In this document: piece by piece, positions 11,032 through 22,854 of the stretch | How the letters are laid out: each line of letters begins with the position of its first letter | How positions within the stretch are numbered: position 1 is the first letter of the stretch | Assembly (NCBI GenBank): GCA_941918925.1 | Contig: OW799234.1 | Location: 64,565,043 to 64,629,042 of the forward strand | DNA length: 64,000 bases | Direction of reading: 5' to 3' | Source of the DNA: Phyto melanocephala | Taxonomy: Eukaryota; Arthropoda; Insecta; Diptera; Rhinophoridae | The notes under the pieces: model-generated | Seen by the model: the letters and a program-made list of their open reading frames with translations, nothing else | The model's database searches: none | Told to the model about the DNA's origin: nothing | Position numbers and translations under genes: made by a program

Positions 11032-11945
11032 TTGGGTGTCCCAACTAGAACGCAATTTTTAAATTTGGCGCCATTCGAAGTCTCATTGTTTGACATTTGA
11101 ACAATTGTTATTGTTTGCTAGTAGAAGGTACGAGATTAGTAAAAATGGAGCGCTACATGAATGAACAACGCATTCTCATTGTGAAATTGTTTTACCAAAA
11201 TGGTGAAAGTTTTGCGGCTACAGTTCGCAAATTGCGATCATCCTATTTCCATCTTGATGGCTTCGTCAATAGGCAGAATTGTTGAATTTTGGGTGAGGAA
11301 AATCCTCGAGTGATTCACGAGAAGCAAATGCATCCTCAATGTGTCACTGTGTGGTGTGGTTTTTGGGCTGGAGAAATCATTGGACCTTTTTTTTATGAAA
11401 ATGAGACAGGGCAAGCGCAAACAATCAATGGTGTTCGGTATCGTGAAATGATAACCAGTTTTTTCTTGCCTAGAAATTAATGTGGAGGGCATGTGGTTTC
11501 AACAAGATGGCGCCACATGTCATACAGCCAGAGAAACAATTCAATTGCTGCATCAGTCATTTCCCGGTCGTGTTATTTCGCGTTTTGGAGACCAGAATTG
11601 GCCGCCTAGATCGTGTGATTTAACACCTTTAGATTTTTTTCTTTGGGGTTTTTTGAAGTCGATGGTTTACGCGAATAAGCCGACGACGACTCAAGCCTTA
11701 AAAGAGGAAATTGGACGCTGCATTAATGAAATACCGCAACACTTATGCAAAAAGGTCATTAAAAATTTAATTAAAAGATCGCGTGTGTGCCACCAAAGCC
11801 GCGGCGGCCATCTGCACGATATATTGTTCCATACATAACCTCATTCTGTCTACTTTACGATATAATAAAGTTACATGATTTTTTTTTTTTTTTAATATCT
11901 GTTTTATTTAAAATTTAAAAATTGCGTGCTAGTTGAGACACCCAT
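11032..11945 (+). mobile_element. Mariner element, rosa (DD41D) type, internally deleted
   Basis: The inverted ends (TTGGGTGTCCCAACTAGAAC left; right end reads ATGGGTGTCTCAACTAGCAC inward) extend over about 35 bp and are flanked by TA at 11030-11031 and 11946-11947. It is 914 bp, shorter than a usual mariner of about 1.3 kb. The transposase is broken (see the separate entry). The spacing between the second and third catalytic Asp is 41 residues, the signature described for the rosa subfamily first found in tephritid flies. Confidence 0.88.
11143..11838 (+). pseudogene. Mariner DD41D transposase, deleted and frameshifted
   Basis: It starts MERYMNEQRILIVKLFYQNG (N-terminal HTH region), then jumps after VRKLRSS directly to YFHLDGFVNRQNC, so most of the DNA-binding domain, the linker and the first catalytic Asp are lost. 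A stop follows QNC, then WCGFWAGEIIGPFFYENE, a frameshift near 11480, and MWFQQDGATCHTA...CDLTPLDFFLWG to a terminal stop at 11838. Asp residues in QDGA and TPLD are retained. Not functional. Confidence 0.85.
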
Positions 11946-12078
11946 TATAAAGCAAAAATATAGACTACGTCCGTTTGGAAGGTAGACCTAGAGCATTGGT
12001 GAACAACATTTAGAAATTGAATAAGTAGTTTCGAAAAAAATTAATAACATACAAACACACATTTCCTCTTTATTATGT

Positions 12079-12797
12079 ATACTAGCCAAGCCCGGCACAC
12101 GTTGCTACGCCCCTTAATGAATAAAAATGAATTCTGAATTTTAATTAAATATAAAGTACAAGAAGCTAACAATTATAACTTTTTAATGGGCGTGGCACTG
12201 CCCACTTTTCTAATCACGAAACTGTATAGTCATGACAGCTCAATATGTGTGCAAGTTTCAGAAAAATCGGTGAAGTTCAAGTAGCTGAAAATGATAACAT
12301 TTTTACGTGCGTGGCACTGCCCACTTTTCTAATCACGAAATTAGATAGTCATGACAGCTCAATATGTGTGCAAAGTTTCAGAAAAAATGGTCCAGTGCAA
12401 GTACCTCATAATTATAACTTTTTTTATGGGCGTGACACTGCCCACTCAATATGTGTGCAAAGTTTCAGAAAAAGTGGTCCAGTGCAAGTACCTCATAATT
12501 ATAACTTTTTTTATGGGCGTGGCTCTGCCCATTTTTCTAATCACAAAATTATATAATCATGACATCTCAATATGCGAGCAAAGTTTCAAAAAAATCAGTC
12601 AAGTAGCTAAAATAGATAACTTGTGTATGGGCGTGGCCCCGCCCACTGTTTACCACCCATAAACACTCCTCGGAATATGTACAACAACTTCCCAAAGTTT
12701 GAGTCCGATCGGCTTTACGTTTTCGGAGTCTATAGCTAACACAAACACACACACAAACAGAGTTTCACTTTAATATGCATATATAAATAGATTTATA
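12079..12797 (+). repeat. Dispersed repeat with internal tandem units (CTAGC...CCCGGCAC type)
   Basis: It begins TACTAGCCAAGCCCGGCACA and ends AGTCTATAGCTAACACAAAC, then an A/C-rich tail and TATATAAATAGATT. This is a very widespread arthropod repeat layout (CCCGGC...GTTGC head; GAGTCCGATCGGCTT...TTTCGGAGTCTATAG tail). In between, units starting GGGCGTGGCACTGCCCAC repeat about every 86-120 bp (about 12188, 12308, 12427, 12513, 12627). Related copies are at 44409-44725, with a head-only fragment at 34257-34320. Open frames here come from the tandem units and are not genes. Confidence 0.65.
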
Positions 12798-13760
12798 TAG
12801 AGTATAGGAAATATAGATAACTGGAGAGTTTAGGGTTTTCTCCTTTTTTACGAGTAGCAAATTACAAATAAATAAATTAGAAATTGATTGTTTTCTTTTG
12901 AGGTTGTTAACAAATTAAATTTATGTCTAAAAGATGACAGCTTAAAATGGAAATAGAAATTCAATTTTCTTTTAGAAATTTAAAGTAGATTTTTGCTATT
13001 TGACACGTGTGCGCCATGTGGTTGCCTTAAATTAAAACACATGTGTGAAGAGTATGTAAAAGAGAAATATTTCAATTAACTTTAGATTCGAAAGCGACAC
13101 GCATTTAAAAATGTTAAATGTACAAAATATGTACTATATGTATAACTACGTGTGCACTTACATATGTTTGTTTGTATATATGCATGTATGTACATACATA
13201 CGATTACGCTTTGGTGAAAATCAATTTATTTAATATTTATTAATTCTTAGAACAATAAGTGGAATTTTTTTTATGGTCGAATCCACACATTTATGTTGAC
13301 AATACTGCAGAGCCCTTTTGAAACGCATAACTAATAAAATATATCAAAAAGTGATTTTGCGTAAAAAATAAAATTCTTATAAGAAGTGATCATTTTGCCC
13401 GATCTACACTAAATTTAAAATTTATTTTACCCTTCTTCACAGAGAGTGTAAGGGTATAAAGGTTTGTCATTTCAAGCGGAATTTCTACAACATTCATTTT
13501 CGACCCCATCATTTTTTTTATTTACATTCAATGTACATAGACAACTAACTTCATTTTAAACTGCAGAAAATAAAAATTTTATGGGACTAAAATTTCACTT
13601 CTTATTCACAAGGAGGGTGAATGAAGAAGCGCGAAGTTCACGACAATGCGCGTAGACAAAATGCTCTCAAAAGTTTTAATGTTAACAATGTTTTGTGAAT
13701 AACAATAGAATAAAATTAAAGTTAACTTAATTACAATTTTTATATTTTTTTCTCGATATT
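12798..13760. other. Non-coding stretch with TATACCC-family fragment
   Basis: Contains a minus-strand 3' fragment of the TATACCC family at about 13432-13512 (TTACCCTTCTTCACAGAGAG, GTAAGGGTATAAAGG, then TTTTCGACCCCATCA). The rest is AT-rich without recognisable genes. ATGTATGT-type microsatellite near 13180-13200. Confidence 0.45.
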
Positions 13761-14690
13761 AGGTTCGTTCGAGAACTCACAAATTTGTACGAATTTGTAA
13801 ACATTTTTACTGCATTTTACGAAATTGCGTTCGTTTACATAAATTTGTAGTAAATGAGAGCACAAATAGAGAGCGAAAAGTGACAGTTCTTGACTGAGTA
13901 TTTGCAAATTTTTACTACAGAAATTTCTTGCAGTAAGATTTAGCAAAACCAAAAAACATATGATTCAAAAGGTAAACAAACAAAAGTAAGCAAACAAAAA
14001 GTATACAATTTGTGAAAAAAATATTAAAAAAAAGGAAAATCCAAACAAAAGTGCAAAATATTATTAAATTTAAATTGTTTGTGAAATAAAGTTAGTTAAC
14101 AATGTCTACAGATGAAAGAATGGCACTGCCTGAATCTGGCGCAGGTATACATACTTAAATACATATTTGCATTTACATAGTTCCCATTAAACTTTTAACT
14201 AGAATCTTTATATTGATTTCAGGTCCAAGTGCTCAAAGTAATGTGGAACTACATAATGACGTAATTCTCGACACAATGATGCTTTTAATGGAGTCATCAT
14301 CCGAAAGTGAAGATGAGAAGAAATCATACTCCTTAGAATGTTGAGAAATAACGAGGACGTTTATGTCAACAACATATTCTTTAGAAACGAAAGAGTACCG
14401 CGTACTTCAATTAAAAATCTATATCAATTGTTTTAATTTTTTTTATTTGATTAATTTAATTTGTTTGATTTGTCGAGTACCGATAGAAAAGGAAATAAAT
14501 ATCAAAAGCGAAAAAATTTTTTCTACACAATATTTATTTGCCATCAGCTGTTGCTTCAATCTTACGAATTTTTACAAATGTCTGTTCGAGTACTTTTTTG
14601 GACAAATTCTCTTTTTGAGAGCAAAATTTTCAATTTACTATATAATTACTCATTTACTACAAAGTGCAGTAAAAGTACTCGAACGAACCT
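13761..14690 (+). mobile_element. PIF/Harbinger-like deleted element
   Basis: Inverted ends AGGTTCGTTCGAG (13761-13773) and its complement (14678-14690) are flanked by a 3-bp ATT duplication (13758-13760, 14691-14693). Subterminal motifs TTTGTAGTAAATGAG occur in both ends. The element is 930 bp and holds a small two-exon ORF that looks like the N-terminus of a longer transposon protein. Short TIRs and a 3-bp duplication suggest PIF/Harbinger. The duplication is ATT rather than the usual TWA, so the assignment is tentative. Confidence 0.6.
14102..14344 (+). CDS. Small two-exon ORF in the Harbinger-like element
   Basis: Exon 1 runs from ATG 14102 to 14144 (MSTDERMALPESGA). A 78-bp intron has GT (GTATAC) and TTTCAG borders. 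Exon 2 runs 14223-14344 (SAQSNVELHNDVILDTMMLL, MESSSESEDEKKS, stop TGA). The spliced product is about 54 aa, acidic at the C-terminus and uninterrupted. It resembles the start of a transposon-encoded protein cut short by an internal deletion, so it may be a decayed ORF rather than a working gene. I cannot name a function. Confidence 0.5.
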
Positions 14691-16404
14691 ATTGTTTATC
14701 AAAAAGTGTAACTGGTCACAAACAGCATTGCCAACTATTAAATTTCAAAAAGCACCTAAACTCCTAAAAAAAAACGCGTAACTTTTATAAAATAACACGA
14801 GTTTAAAATTGTTCACTTTTGACTCTATTTCATTTTGATATGTTTCCCTATTTCCCTACCTATTAGAAGCAAATAAATTTAAAAATAATTTTATTTTAAA
14901 AAATACATTTTTTACCAGTTGACAAAATAATCACTATTTTACAGAACAATTTACAGTTTTTGGACGCCAGTTGCCCTTAGAAATAAATTATTTTACAATT
15001 GGCAACAAAACTAAAGTTATATTGCTATCGATAACACAGGTCAACAGCAAAAAAAAGGGTTTGATAACCACTATATAGATTTGATGCATCATGTATACCT
15101 AAGCACAAAAATGGTTAAAAACTTTTTTTTTTTTAAATTCAAGATTTTTTTAGACGTACATCAAATTTGTGGTGGGTATAAAAGATTCGGCACAACCGAA
15201 TATAGTTTTCTTACATGTTCTTTTATCAATTCTGAGAATCGAAAACAATGCAAAAAGTTTTTTCCGAACAATTTTTCTAGGAGAAGCACATTAACTACTC
15301 AATTTGATGTATATCAAACAAAATAACTAAAATAACTAAATTGTAAATAAATTCGAAAGGAATCAACCGAATTTTATGATCGATATCTTCCTGTTACATG
15401 TGGCTTTGCGATAAAGTTATAAATTTGAACAATTTTTGCCGTTTTTAATTTTTCATAATTTTTTTAAAACAAAAAAAAAATTGCTATTTTTACGTAAAAA
15501 AATTTTTTTTTGCTTTAATTTTTTAATATAACTCCGAAACTACTGAGCCGATTAAAACGCAATATATAAATGGATTAAAGGCTATGTAAATCTTAATTTT
15601 TCAAAGTTTATTTTAATAATATCGGACTAACCGTTTTCGAGTTATCATTGAGTATGTGGAAAAGCGTCTAAAAAAATTCTAATTTAAATTAAAAATTTAA
15701 AAAAAAACCTTTCCATAGAATTTAAAATTTGGACGATATTTGTACTACTGGAACCCCAACACATCAAAATTGCAAAGTGGTTTTAAGTCATTTAAATTTT
15801 TAAATTAATTTAATTTTTTTTCGATATACACGTCTATAGATATTCTGTTCATTATATCAAAACACCCTTTACTTACAAACTTAATTCTCTAAACAATTTA
15901 ATTATGTAATCGAACATTAGTTGGCACATTTGCGAAAACAACTAAAAAATATGCATTTCTAATAAAAACGATTTCGAAAAGGCTATGAAGGACGAATGGG
16001 AAAAAATGCGTCCTTCTTCATTTGTAGAAACCTAGTAAAATTTATGCCAAGAAGATTAGCAGCAGTTATCAATGGCAAAGGCCTTACTACTAAGTATTAA
16101 ATATTATTACTAATAGTTTAAGTTAATTGTATTCTCCGTGTCCGACTACTTTGGTAAAAAAAATAATTAAATTTTGTTTTATTTTTTTCTATTAAAAACA
16201 AATGAATTCCAAATAAACAGATCTTTTTTATTATTTAAAACAAAAAAAAAATATATACCCTTTACTATTATGAAATCAAGATATCTTTAAATCTTTATTT
16301 TATATCAAAAATATTTATAGTTGAAATGATTGTCCAAATTCTTTGTTGATCCACTGTTCATATATTTTTTTTTATAAAATAATTCAATATAAAATGTTAC
16401 TTAC
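14691..16404. other. Non-coding (dlg1 intronic or downstream) stretch
   Basis: Holds a minus-strand head fragment of the TATACCC family at 15174-15222 (GGTGGGTATAAAAGATTCGG then CACAACCGAATATAG). The block 15520-15660 (AACTCCGAAACTACTGAGCC and following) is repeat-like. No coding exon was found downstream of the dlg1 exon at 16405. Confidence 0.4.
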
Positions 16405-16529
16405 ATCAGCAATTTTAACCGTATGGCCATCTTGTTCCCATTTGCTAGCAATTTGTAAAGTTTCAACTGTTTTTTGTTGTATGGTTTTTGAATCATCCAA
16501 CAATGTAAGCTCATAGAATTCTTGGATAT
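16405..16529 (-). CDS. dlg1: dlg1 exon: second half of the L27 domain
   Basis: The minus-strand exon begins after a TTTATAG acceptor and ends at a GTAAGT donor (plus-strand 16399-16404). It reads (D)IQEFYELTLLDDSKTIQQKT, then VETLQIASKWEQDGHTVKIAD. This matches the second part of the L27 domain of Drosophila Discs large S97 (DIQEFYELTLLDDSKSIQQK in the fly) with only conservative changes. The first codon is split: G comes from the exon at 25139-25270, AT from here. The end is in phase 0, leading into exons to the left that are not seen. Dlg1 is a membrane-associated guanylate kinase scaffold. The L27-containing S97 form acts at neuromuscular synapses and binds other L27 proteins. Confidence 0.93.
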
Positions 16530-16695
16530 CTATAAAAAAAATTTAAGTAAAAAAATAATTTAATAAAAAGACTTTCTATTAAGGCCTATAGGACATGTTT
16601 GATAAGTAAAATAAATAAAAAAGGTAAATGTTAAAATAAAAAAAAATAACATAAGAAACTCTGTAAGGTGTAGGTAGTGTCAAACTCAATATATA

Positions 16696-17895
16696 CCGGG
16701 TGGCCCAAATAAGACCAGACACAAATAACTTTTTTATATTTTAACATAATTTATTTTTTCTTTTTGCAAATTATAACTGAACTCTTGAAAAGTTAAAATG
16801 AATACGTGCAGTCAACAACAACGCATAAAAATTATCTACTTTTATTACTCTTCTCAACGATCAATTGTTCTGAAGCAGCGAAATTATCGCCGTTTTTTTT
16901 AACGTAAGATCAGCGCCCACATCTTTCATGATTACAAGTTTAGTTCACCGTTTTGAGGAACTGGGTTCAGTTTCCGACCGTCCAAGAAGAGGTGCTCATC
17001 GAAATATTCGTACTGAAGACAACGTGGAAGCTTTGCAGCAGAGTGTTGCAAATGATCAACTGGTATATGAACAATTGGGTATACCCAGCACAACATTACA
17101 GAGAATTTTAAAGTTGGATCTTAAGATGTATCCATACAAAGTTCAACAACGACTACAATACGCTATTCGCTTTACACAATTAGCCACACAAAATGATTTT
17201 TTTAAAAATCTTTTGATGACGGATGAAGCGCATTTCCATTTAAGTGGTTATGTGAATAAACAAAATTGTAGGTTGTGGGGCACCGAAAATCCAATGGCAA
17301 TACATCAGCATCAGTCACACCCAATCAGGTGTTATGGCCACAAAAATCATCGGCTCATATTTCTTTGAGAATGAGGATGAAACGCCAGAAACGGTCTCCG
17401 GGGATTTTTACAGAACAATGATCGACAACTTTTTGCGGCCAATGGTGGAGCAACGTCCTAATTTGTGGTTTCAACAAGATGGAGCCACTGTTAGGCGAAC
17501 TATGGACATGCTGCGTGAAATTTATGGTGAACGCACAATTTCAAAAAATAAAGATTTCCCTTGGCCTCCTCGTTCACCAGATTTAACTGCGCCAGATTTT
17601 TTTTAAGGGGTTATTAAAAAGACAAAGTATATGTTAACAAACCACAGACACTTGGACAACTCAAGCAGAATATTTGAGACGAAATACGGCGCCTGCAACC
17701 AGAAACATTACGCCGTGTAATGCAAAATCGAGCAAAATGGTGGTCATTTGTCTGATGTCATATTTTACACATAGTCACGTTAAATTTCCATAAAATGTAT
17801 TTAACATATAAAAATAAATTATTAAAAAAATAACCGTTATTACAAGAGTTATACGTGTTTAACATCACTTATTTGGTCTTATTTGGGCCACCCAG
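16696..17895 (+). mobile_element. Mariner element, rosa type, near full length but dead
   Basis: Inverted ends (CCGGGTGGCCCAAATAAGAC left; CTGGGTGGCCCAAATAAGAC read inward from the right) are flanked by TA (16694-16695, 17896-17897). At 1200 bp it is the longest mariner copy here. The transposase has several frameshifts and stops (next entry). Its ends differ from those of the 11032 and 30594 copies, so it is a separate rosa-group lineage. Confidence 0.88.
16798..17760 (+). pseudogene. Mariner transposase, multiple frame breaks
   Basis: The N-terminus MNTCSQQQRIKIIYFYYSSQ runs to an early stop. The frame resumes at LVHRFEELGSVSDRPRRGAH, then FKNLLMTDEAHFHLSGYVNK with the first catalytic Asp, shifts near 17330, continues as LWFQQDGATVRRTMD, and ends at PPRSPDLTAPDFF followed by a stop at about 17605. 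Residues expected between ATxx and RRTMD are missing by about three codons. A degraded C-terminus follows (GGHLSDVIFYT-type ending near 17770). Confidence 0.85.
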
Positions 17896-18011
17896 TACAT
17901 ATATAAAAGAAAAAATCCTTTGACTGCTGCATACCTACATCCTGCAGGTAAAAATACCCAACTGTAATTTTATTGTAAATTTATCGTCTAAATTTCTTGA
18001 TCTTTTAATTG

Positions 18012-20126
18012 ATAATATATGATTTTTATTCAAGCTTGAGATCACAAAAAATAGTATGTGGACTATATTGATTTTGATGCCGTTAATTCAAATCTGTTTT
18101 CCGTTTTTCTCTAGTACGTAAGGATTTTCTGTTAAAGACGTGGCATATTTCACTCTCTAAATCGTTGGGTTGCCTAATATATTTTGTCATAACTTGAAAA
18201 CGGATTATCCGATTTTAATAGCAGGAGGATCAGAAGATGCACCGGAAAATTTTGTTTAAACTAACCCAACACATTTCTATTCTATCTATTACTATTTCGG
18301 AGTTATTAAAAATTAAATGGCGAAAAAAAAATTTTCCTGCAAAATTCGTCAAATTTTTTGTTTTCAAAATGCAAAAAAAAAATTAAAGAACCAAAAAGTT
18401 TAAATAATTAAGATTTTTCCAAAAGCCACATTTCTAAGGAATAAAAGACGGTATAAATAGTAAAACTCAATTAACAAATGTTGATTTTAAAGGTTTAAAC
18501 TCATTCTTAACAGACTGTATGTACATGCATACATATGATTTACGGTCTAATTAAAAAAAAATTTTTTTGGAAAATTGTAAGGCTCTTAAAAAACAGTATT
18601 TTTTTAAGAAAAAAAGGCTTTATTATATTTATTTTATATTATTTAATACTTAATATACGGAAAAGTTAAACTAATAAAAATTCCTTAATAATTATAATGT
18701 CGTATGTATATCCTTATTAGCTGCATCATCGGTGTCAGGAAGAAGAAGTGTAATGGTTTCTGATGAAAAAGATTTTTTTAATTACCCGTTCTCTTTGCGT
18801 ACTGCTGCTTATAAAAGGGTCACTGCTCAGAAATAACCTATTCAAGACATCTCGATTTGTATCGCTTCTGCTAAATTTCCTCGAATAATTCGTACGATAT
18901 AATCGTAAGTGCTTATTTCTGGCTTCGGCAGCTTCTTCTGACAATTGGATAGTAGCCTGATACCTGGGTGCCCATGTATTTTTTATGTACCTGTATTTAT
19001 TTTTTGTAAACTTATTTTTGTGATAAATGCTTATTAGGTACGGTATATATTTTTTTTAACATATAATGTTTTGCGGAGCAGGTATATAAAAATATCCTTT
19101 ATGTGGATGTGTGGGATAATAAAGAATTTTTAAAATTTATAATTATATTTAGGCAGGTATTAACTTTGTGAAGTGTTAAAAGTGATGTGAATAACAGTTA
19201 AAATCAATAATTCAAAATACATGGAAATTTATGACGATATAAATGTATACGAAAAAGTGGCTGATGAGCAAAAATAGAAAAAATATGAAAATTTAAAAAA
19301 ATCGTCAAAAATAATGGCGCAAACTTGCGCACACTTTTTTTTGTTTCTAAAATAAGAAATTCCAAATTTTATTGTGGTATCAAACATAATTCGTAGAGAT
19401 GCTAACCTCACTTTCAAAAACCACTTCTTTTTCTTTTTTTTGCAAAAAAAAGTGTATAATTTTTTTTTTAGCTTTTGAACGAATTGTTTCAACATGAATA
19501 TTCAACATATTTAAGATTTTTTTTCTTTTTTAAATAACTTTTGATCAAACCTTTCAGCGAAAAAAAAATCATTGTTAAACCTTTATTCGTTTAGCCGTAC
19601 AAAAAAATATCATAAAAACATCCAGAAACCGAAAAAAACATTTAAATCTCATATAATTTTCTTCACTTTCCTGACTTTAGCAGGGTCTCAGAGCTACAAA
19701 TCGCAACTAAGTCTTCAAAATTTACAATATAATGTAAAATATTGTTGTCTGTCGAGCTGCGTATTTAGTTCTTCAGATTTCTTAAAATTCAGTTTTGCCT
19801 TTTTGGCCAGCTTTTCAGGTCAAATACTCCTCTGTGCGTTGGCCCTTTTAGCTCCAAGCCACAGATATGTGAATAAAATATTTGTTTGTTTGTATATTTC
19901 AAAAATTGTTTATATTGGAAAAATATTTTCCCGCCTTTTTTACAAAATAGTTTTTCAATTTGTAATTGTTTTTGAATTTGTTTTTTGTTTTATATAATTT
20001 GTATAGATAATTACCCTGAAGAAGCTACCCATTGTTTGGTAGCGTTATATTGGTCATTAATAAACATTTTTTTATAAAAAAAAAACAAAAAAGTAATCTC
20101 AAGCTTGAATAAAAATCATATATTAT
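18012..20126. mobile_element. Possible TIR element of 2.1 kb with a transposon-type ORF remnant
   Basis: A near-perfect inverted repeat of about 34 bp (ATAATATATGATTTTTATTC, then AAGCTTGAGAT) marks both ends. No clear target duplication is visible. The interior is AT-rich and includes a minus-strand protein remnant at 18735-18980 and, near the right end, a hairpin-prone GAAGAAGCTACC...GGTAGCG segment. It may be one decayed DNA transposon or a composite of two insertions. Confidence 0.45.
18735..18986 (-). pseudogene. Transposon-type protein C-terminal fragment
   Basis: The minus-strand frame reads WAPRYQATIQLSEEAAEARN, then KHLRLYRTNYSRKFSRSDTN, RDVLNRLFLSSDPFISS and a stop. The pattern W.P...QLSEEA.EARNK..R.YR....RK.SR..TN.D....L..SSDP is one I associate with the C-terminus of a widespread, poorly characterised transposon-derived protein of insects and other animals. 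I cannot name the superfamily with certainty. There is no start or upstream domain, so it is a fragment. Confidence 0.45.
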
Positions 20127-21082
20127 TTTATTGTAAAGTTAAATATTTTCGAATTGGTTTTTTTAATTACATAAATTATTTCAAAAACATCACAGATCGA
20201 CCAATTAATTAACCATAAAAGCATAAAAATTCTATGAAAATTTAAAAAAATAATATAAGTTTTAGTTGAGCTAAGAATGGCAAGGCAAATTTTTCTATCA
20301 TTGTCGGAGAAATTTTTAAAAAAGTTGTGAATTGCAATAGAGGAATATATGTTTTACTTTTTTTATCAGAACTGCTTAAAAAACGATATTTTTTGTACGA
20401 TTTTCTTCAAATAAAATATTATAATAATCTTTCTAAAGTTCCCAAAACCTTTTAATGGAGCTAAGGAAAATAACCCACTCATTACTTTCGTTAGAAAATA
20501 TTTTTTCAATATAAAAAAAGAATCAGCAAGTTATTCGAAAAGTCGCATAGAGAAATCGATTTTGGTGCGGAACATTTTTAAATCAAAACACCTTTTTAGT
20601 GATATTCAATAATTGTTCAATATTTACCAAGACGTGGGTGGAATGACAAATTTTTTGTAAAAAATAGTTATGTCTATTCTTTATTATGTTCAAGCAGTTT
20701 GCATTTTTAACATGGTTTTATTTAAATAGAAAATATTGCAATTATTCGTAATTGTTCTGTGTTCCGAGTGGAACTATTTTTTTATTTGTTATAGCATTTT
20801 GGTTTGGTTATAAACAAAACTACAATTAAATTCAAAACAAATCGTTTTAACTCGGAATACAGAACTAACTTAAAAAAACGCGATTGTTTTAGTTTTGTTT
20901 GGTTAATATTTTATTCCATTTAAATAAATACAAAGTTTAATAACCAAAAAAAAGCTTTTTATTAAAGAGTAAATATTTTTAATTTACATATTATATTTTA
21001 TATAATTTCACAATATCAACTTTAAATTATTAAAAAAAAAAATAAATGCCTTTTTTACAGATTAAGTGTCATTGAGCATTTC
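20127..21082. other. AT-rich intronic stretch downstream of PCID2
   Basis: No gene. Includes an inverted pair near 20745-20880 (TTCTGTGTTCCGAGTGGAAC; AACTCGGAATACAGAACTAA) that could be the ends of a small MITE, but no target duplication was found. Confidence 0.35.
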
Positions 21083-21812
21083 TCATGAGACTGTATTTAT
21101 AGCGGGGAAAGGGTTCTGCTTAGAAACCACTAATTTATTATGGCTATGCGATATGTAACCCTTTATTTTACCCTCATATATTAAGTTCGCCACGATACAA
21201 TGCGTTTCATCAATAGTCATATCAGTCTCGCCCACAAATTGCAATGCCGAACAGAAAGCATTTAAATCCAACTGATGTGTTTGCTTAATTAAGTAGACTT
21301 TTTTAAATAAATTACGATAGACAATAAACTTGAGCTTTTCAACCAACAAATAAATGCCACATTTTATAAAGAAGATTTCATGTCGTTGTATAACATCATC
21401 GAATTTACGTACGTTGCCCTCTTTCAGCGCCTCAGCCAATTCGTGAAATTGTAAAACATCATAACGCTCCAAAATGTGTTTTTTAGGCAAAAAGCCAAGT
21501 AACATTTTTACGGGCACCAAATAAATCAGTATGAGTCGTTTATTGCGTGGAAAATTCTTTGGACAATGCTTGAACGCAAACGAAAGGAATTCATCAGCAC
21601 TTTTGTAGTCCGAATCGAACATGGCCTTCCGTCCCACGAAATACTTGTACGTAATGCGTTCTGGCAATGGGAAAATGTCTTTGAATGCACTTGAATCTAT
21701 TGCACGAATGAGTGGCTTGCAAAGATGCAACTTATTAATGCGAAAATAAACTTTGAAAAGTTGATTGACCAGATTAAGCATACCCAAACGTTTAGTCTCA
21801 TTGTCGGAGGAT
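21083..21812 (-). CDS. PCID2: PCID2 exon 3 (PCI domain)
   Basis: The minus-strand exon follows a TTTTTAG acceptor and starts by completing a split Arg codon, then [20 protein letters not shown]. The stop is at 21083-21085. It encodes residues about 155-397, the PCI domain. The winged-helix end is visible as [20 protein letters not shown] and [23 protein letters not shown]2 (yeast Thp1 homologue) belongs to the TREX-2/AMEX complex with Xmas and ENY2, which couples transcription to mRNA export at nuclear pores. Confidence 0.95.
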
Positions 21813-22323
21813 CTAAAAATAAAGATAATTATATAATTATTAAAAAAAAATGTCTCAAATACAAAATGACTCCAAACAATGAATTTAAAAACTTAATGCT
21901 GTATGCATACAAATTATCAATGGTTTCTTAGACTTCATATTTTCCATGGAAATTGTATATGTAAACCTTAAGAAAGCATTAATAATTTTTATTCATAGGG
22001 CAGTCAGTATATTAGTGATTTCAAAATTTTCTATTAAATAAATTGGTTATATACATATTTCAATAACGAGTGAATTTATAGAAAATCGATAATTTTTTTT
22101 TCTTAATAAAAAGGTCCTTTTTACTCAATAATATATTTTCTTAATTTATAAAAAATTTATAAAAAATTTATAAGTTTTCAATTTATTGAAATATGTATAT
22201 CTTCAAATTTTCGACTTTTTAGATTCTACATTTTAAATATTTTAAACAAATTCGATTCGATTTACATTATTTCAAAATCGTGTGTGGAGCATACTTAATA
22301 AGATCTTATTTTTAATTACCCAC

Positions 22324-22564
22324 CTGTTATCAGCTGCACAAATACGAAAACAGCTCATAAGACAATCTGCAGCCTTTTCCAAAATCTCTCCCGGCTTCGA
22401 ACTATTTCCTAGCTCTTCACAATGCTGAGCTAATATTCGTAAGTCCAAACAGGTTGTATACATAACAGGAAGACACCAATTTTCCTCCTTCAACTGTTGC
22501 AACATTTTTACCACAGACTGTATGCATTGAGATTGATATTTGTAAGCCTGCATGAAATCCCTGG
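22324..22564 (-). CDS. PCID2: PCID2 exon 2
   Basis: It starts after a CGTTTTAG acceptor (phase 1 in) and ends at a GTGGGT donor (phase 2 out). The peptide reads PRDFMQAYKYQSQCIQSVVK, MLQQLKEENWCLPVMYTTCL, and ends CFRICAADNR. An alternative acceptor 4 bp further (CCAG) is out of frame, so TTTTAG is preferred. It adds one Pro relative to the LWxxRDF pattern of the Drosophila protein. This is the helical N-terminal half of PCID2. Confidence 0.93.
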
Positions 22565-22631
22565 CTAAAACGAAAGCAATAGATATTAAAACAGACCTGC
22601 CAAAACTATGCCCCTTCCTCTTAATACTTAC

Positions 22632-22854
22632 GTTCTAGCCATAAATAATATAAAACTTTTATATGAGCACAAATAATCTCATCAATGGGCGACTCCAACA
22701 AACGATTAACAGCGTTTTCTGGATTTTGAACATAAAGATTACGATTCATAATATGTTTGTCTTTGAGGGATATATAGGAGGCCAATACATCACCATCGCC
22801 ATTTGTCCAGGCACGATGCACACTGCTGAGATAACTATTTAGTGTGCCAAACAT
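22632..22854 (-). CDS. PCID2: PCID2 exon 1 (start)
   Basis: ATG at 22854-22852 begins MFGTLNSYLSSVHRAWTNGD, as in the Drosophila protein (MFGTLNQYL...). It ends at a GTAAGT donor in phase 1 after LKVLYYLWLE-type sequence. The three exons give 1194 nt, i.e. 397 aa, the usual family length, with no internal stop. The gene lies wholly within the large dlg1 intron on the same strand. Sequence just upstream is AT-rich with no obvious TATA box at a fixed distance. Confidence 0.95.

Noticed and set aside
12245..12662. Overlapping ORFs with repeated SICVQSFRK / YVCKVSEK segments
   Set aside because: These come from tandem repeat units of a dispersed repeat, open in more than one frame.
22554..22560. 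Alternative PCID2 exon 2 acceptor at CCAG
   Set aside because: It would shift the frame. The TTTTAG acceptor 4 bp earlier keeps the conserved RDF-AYK reading.
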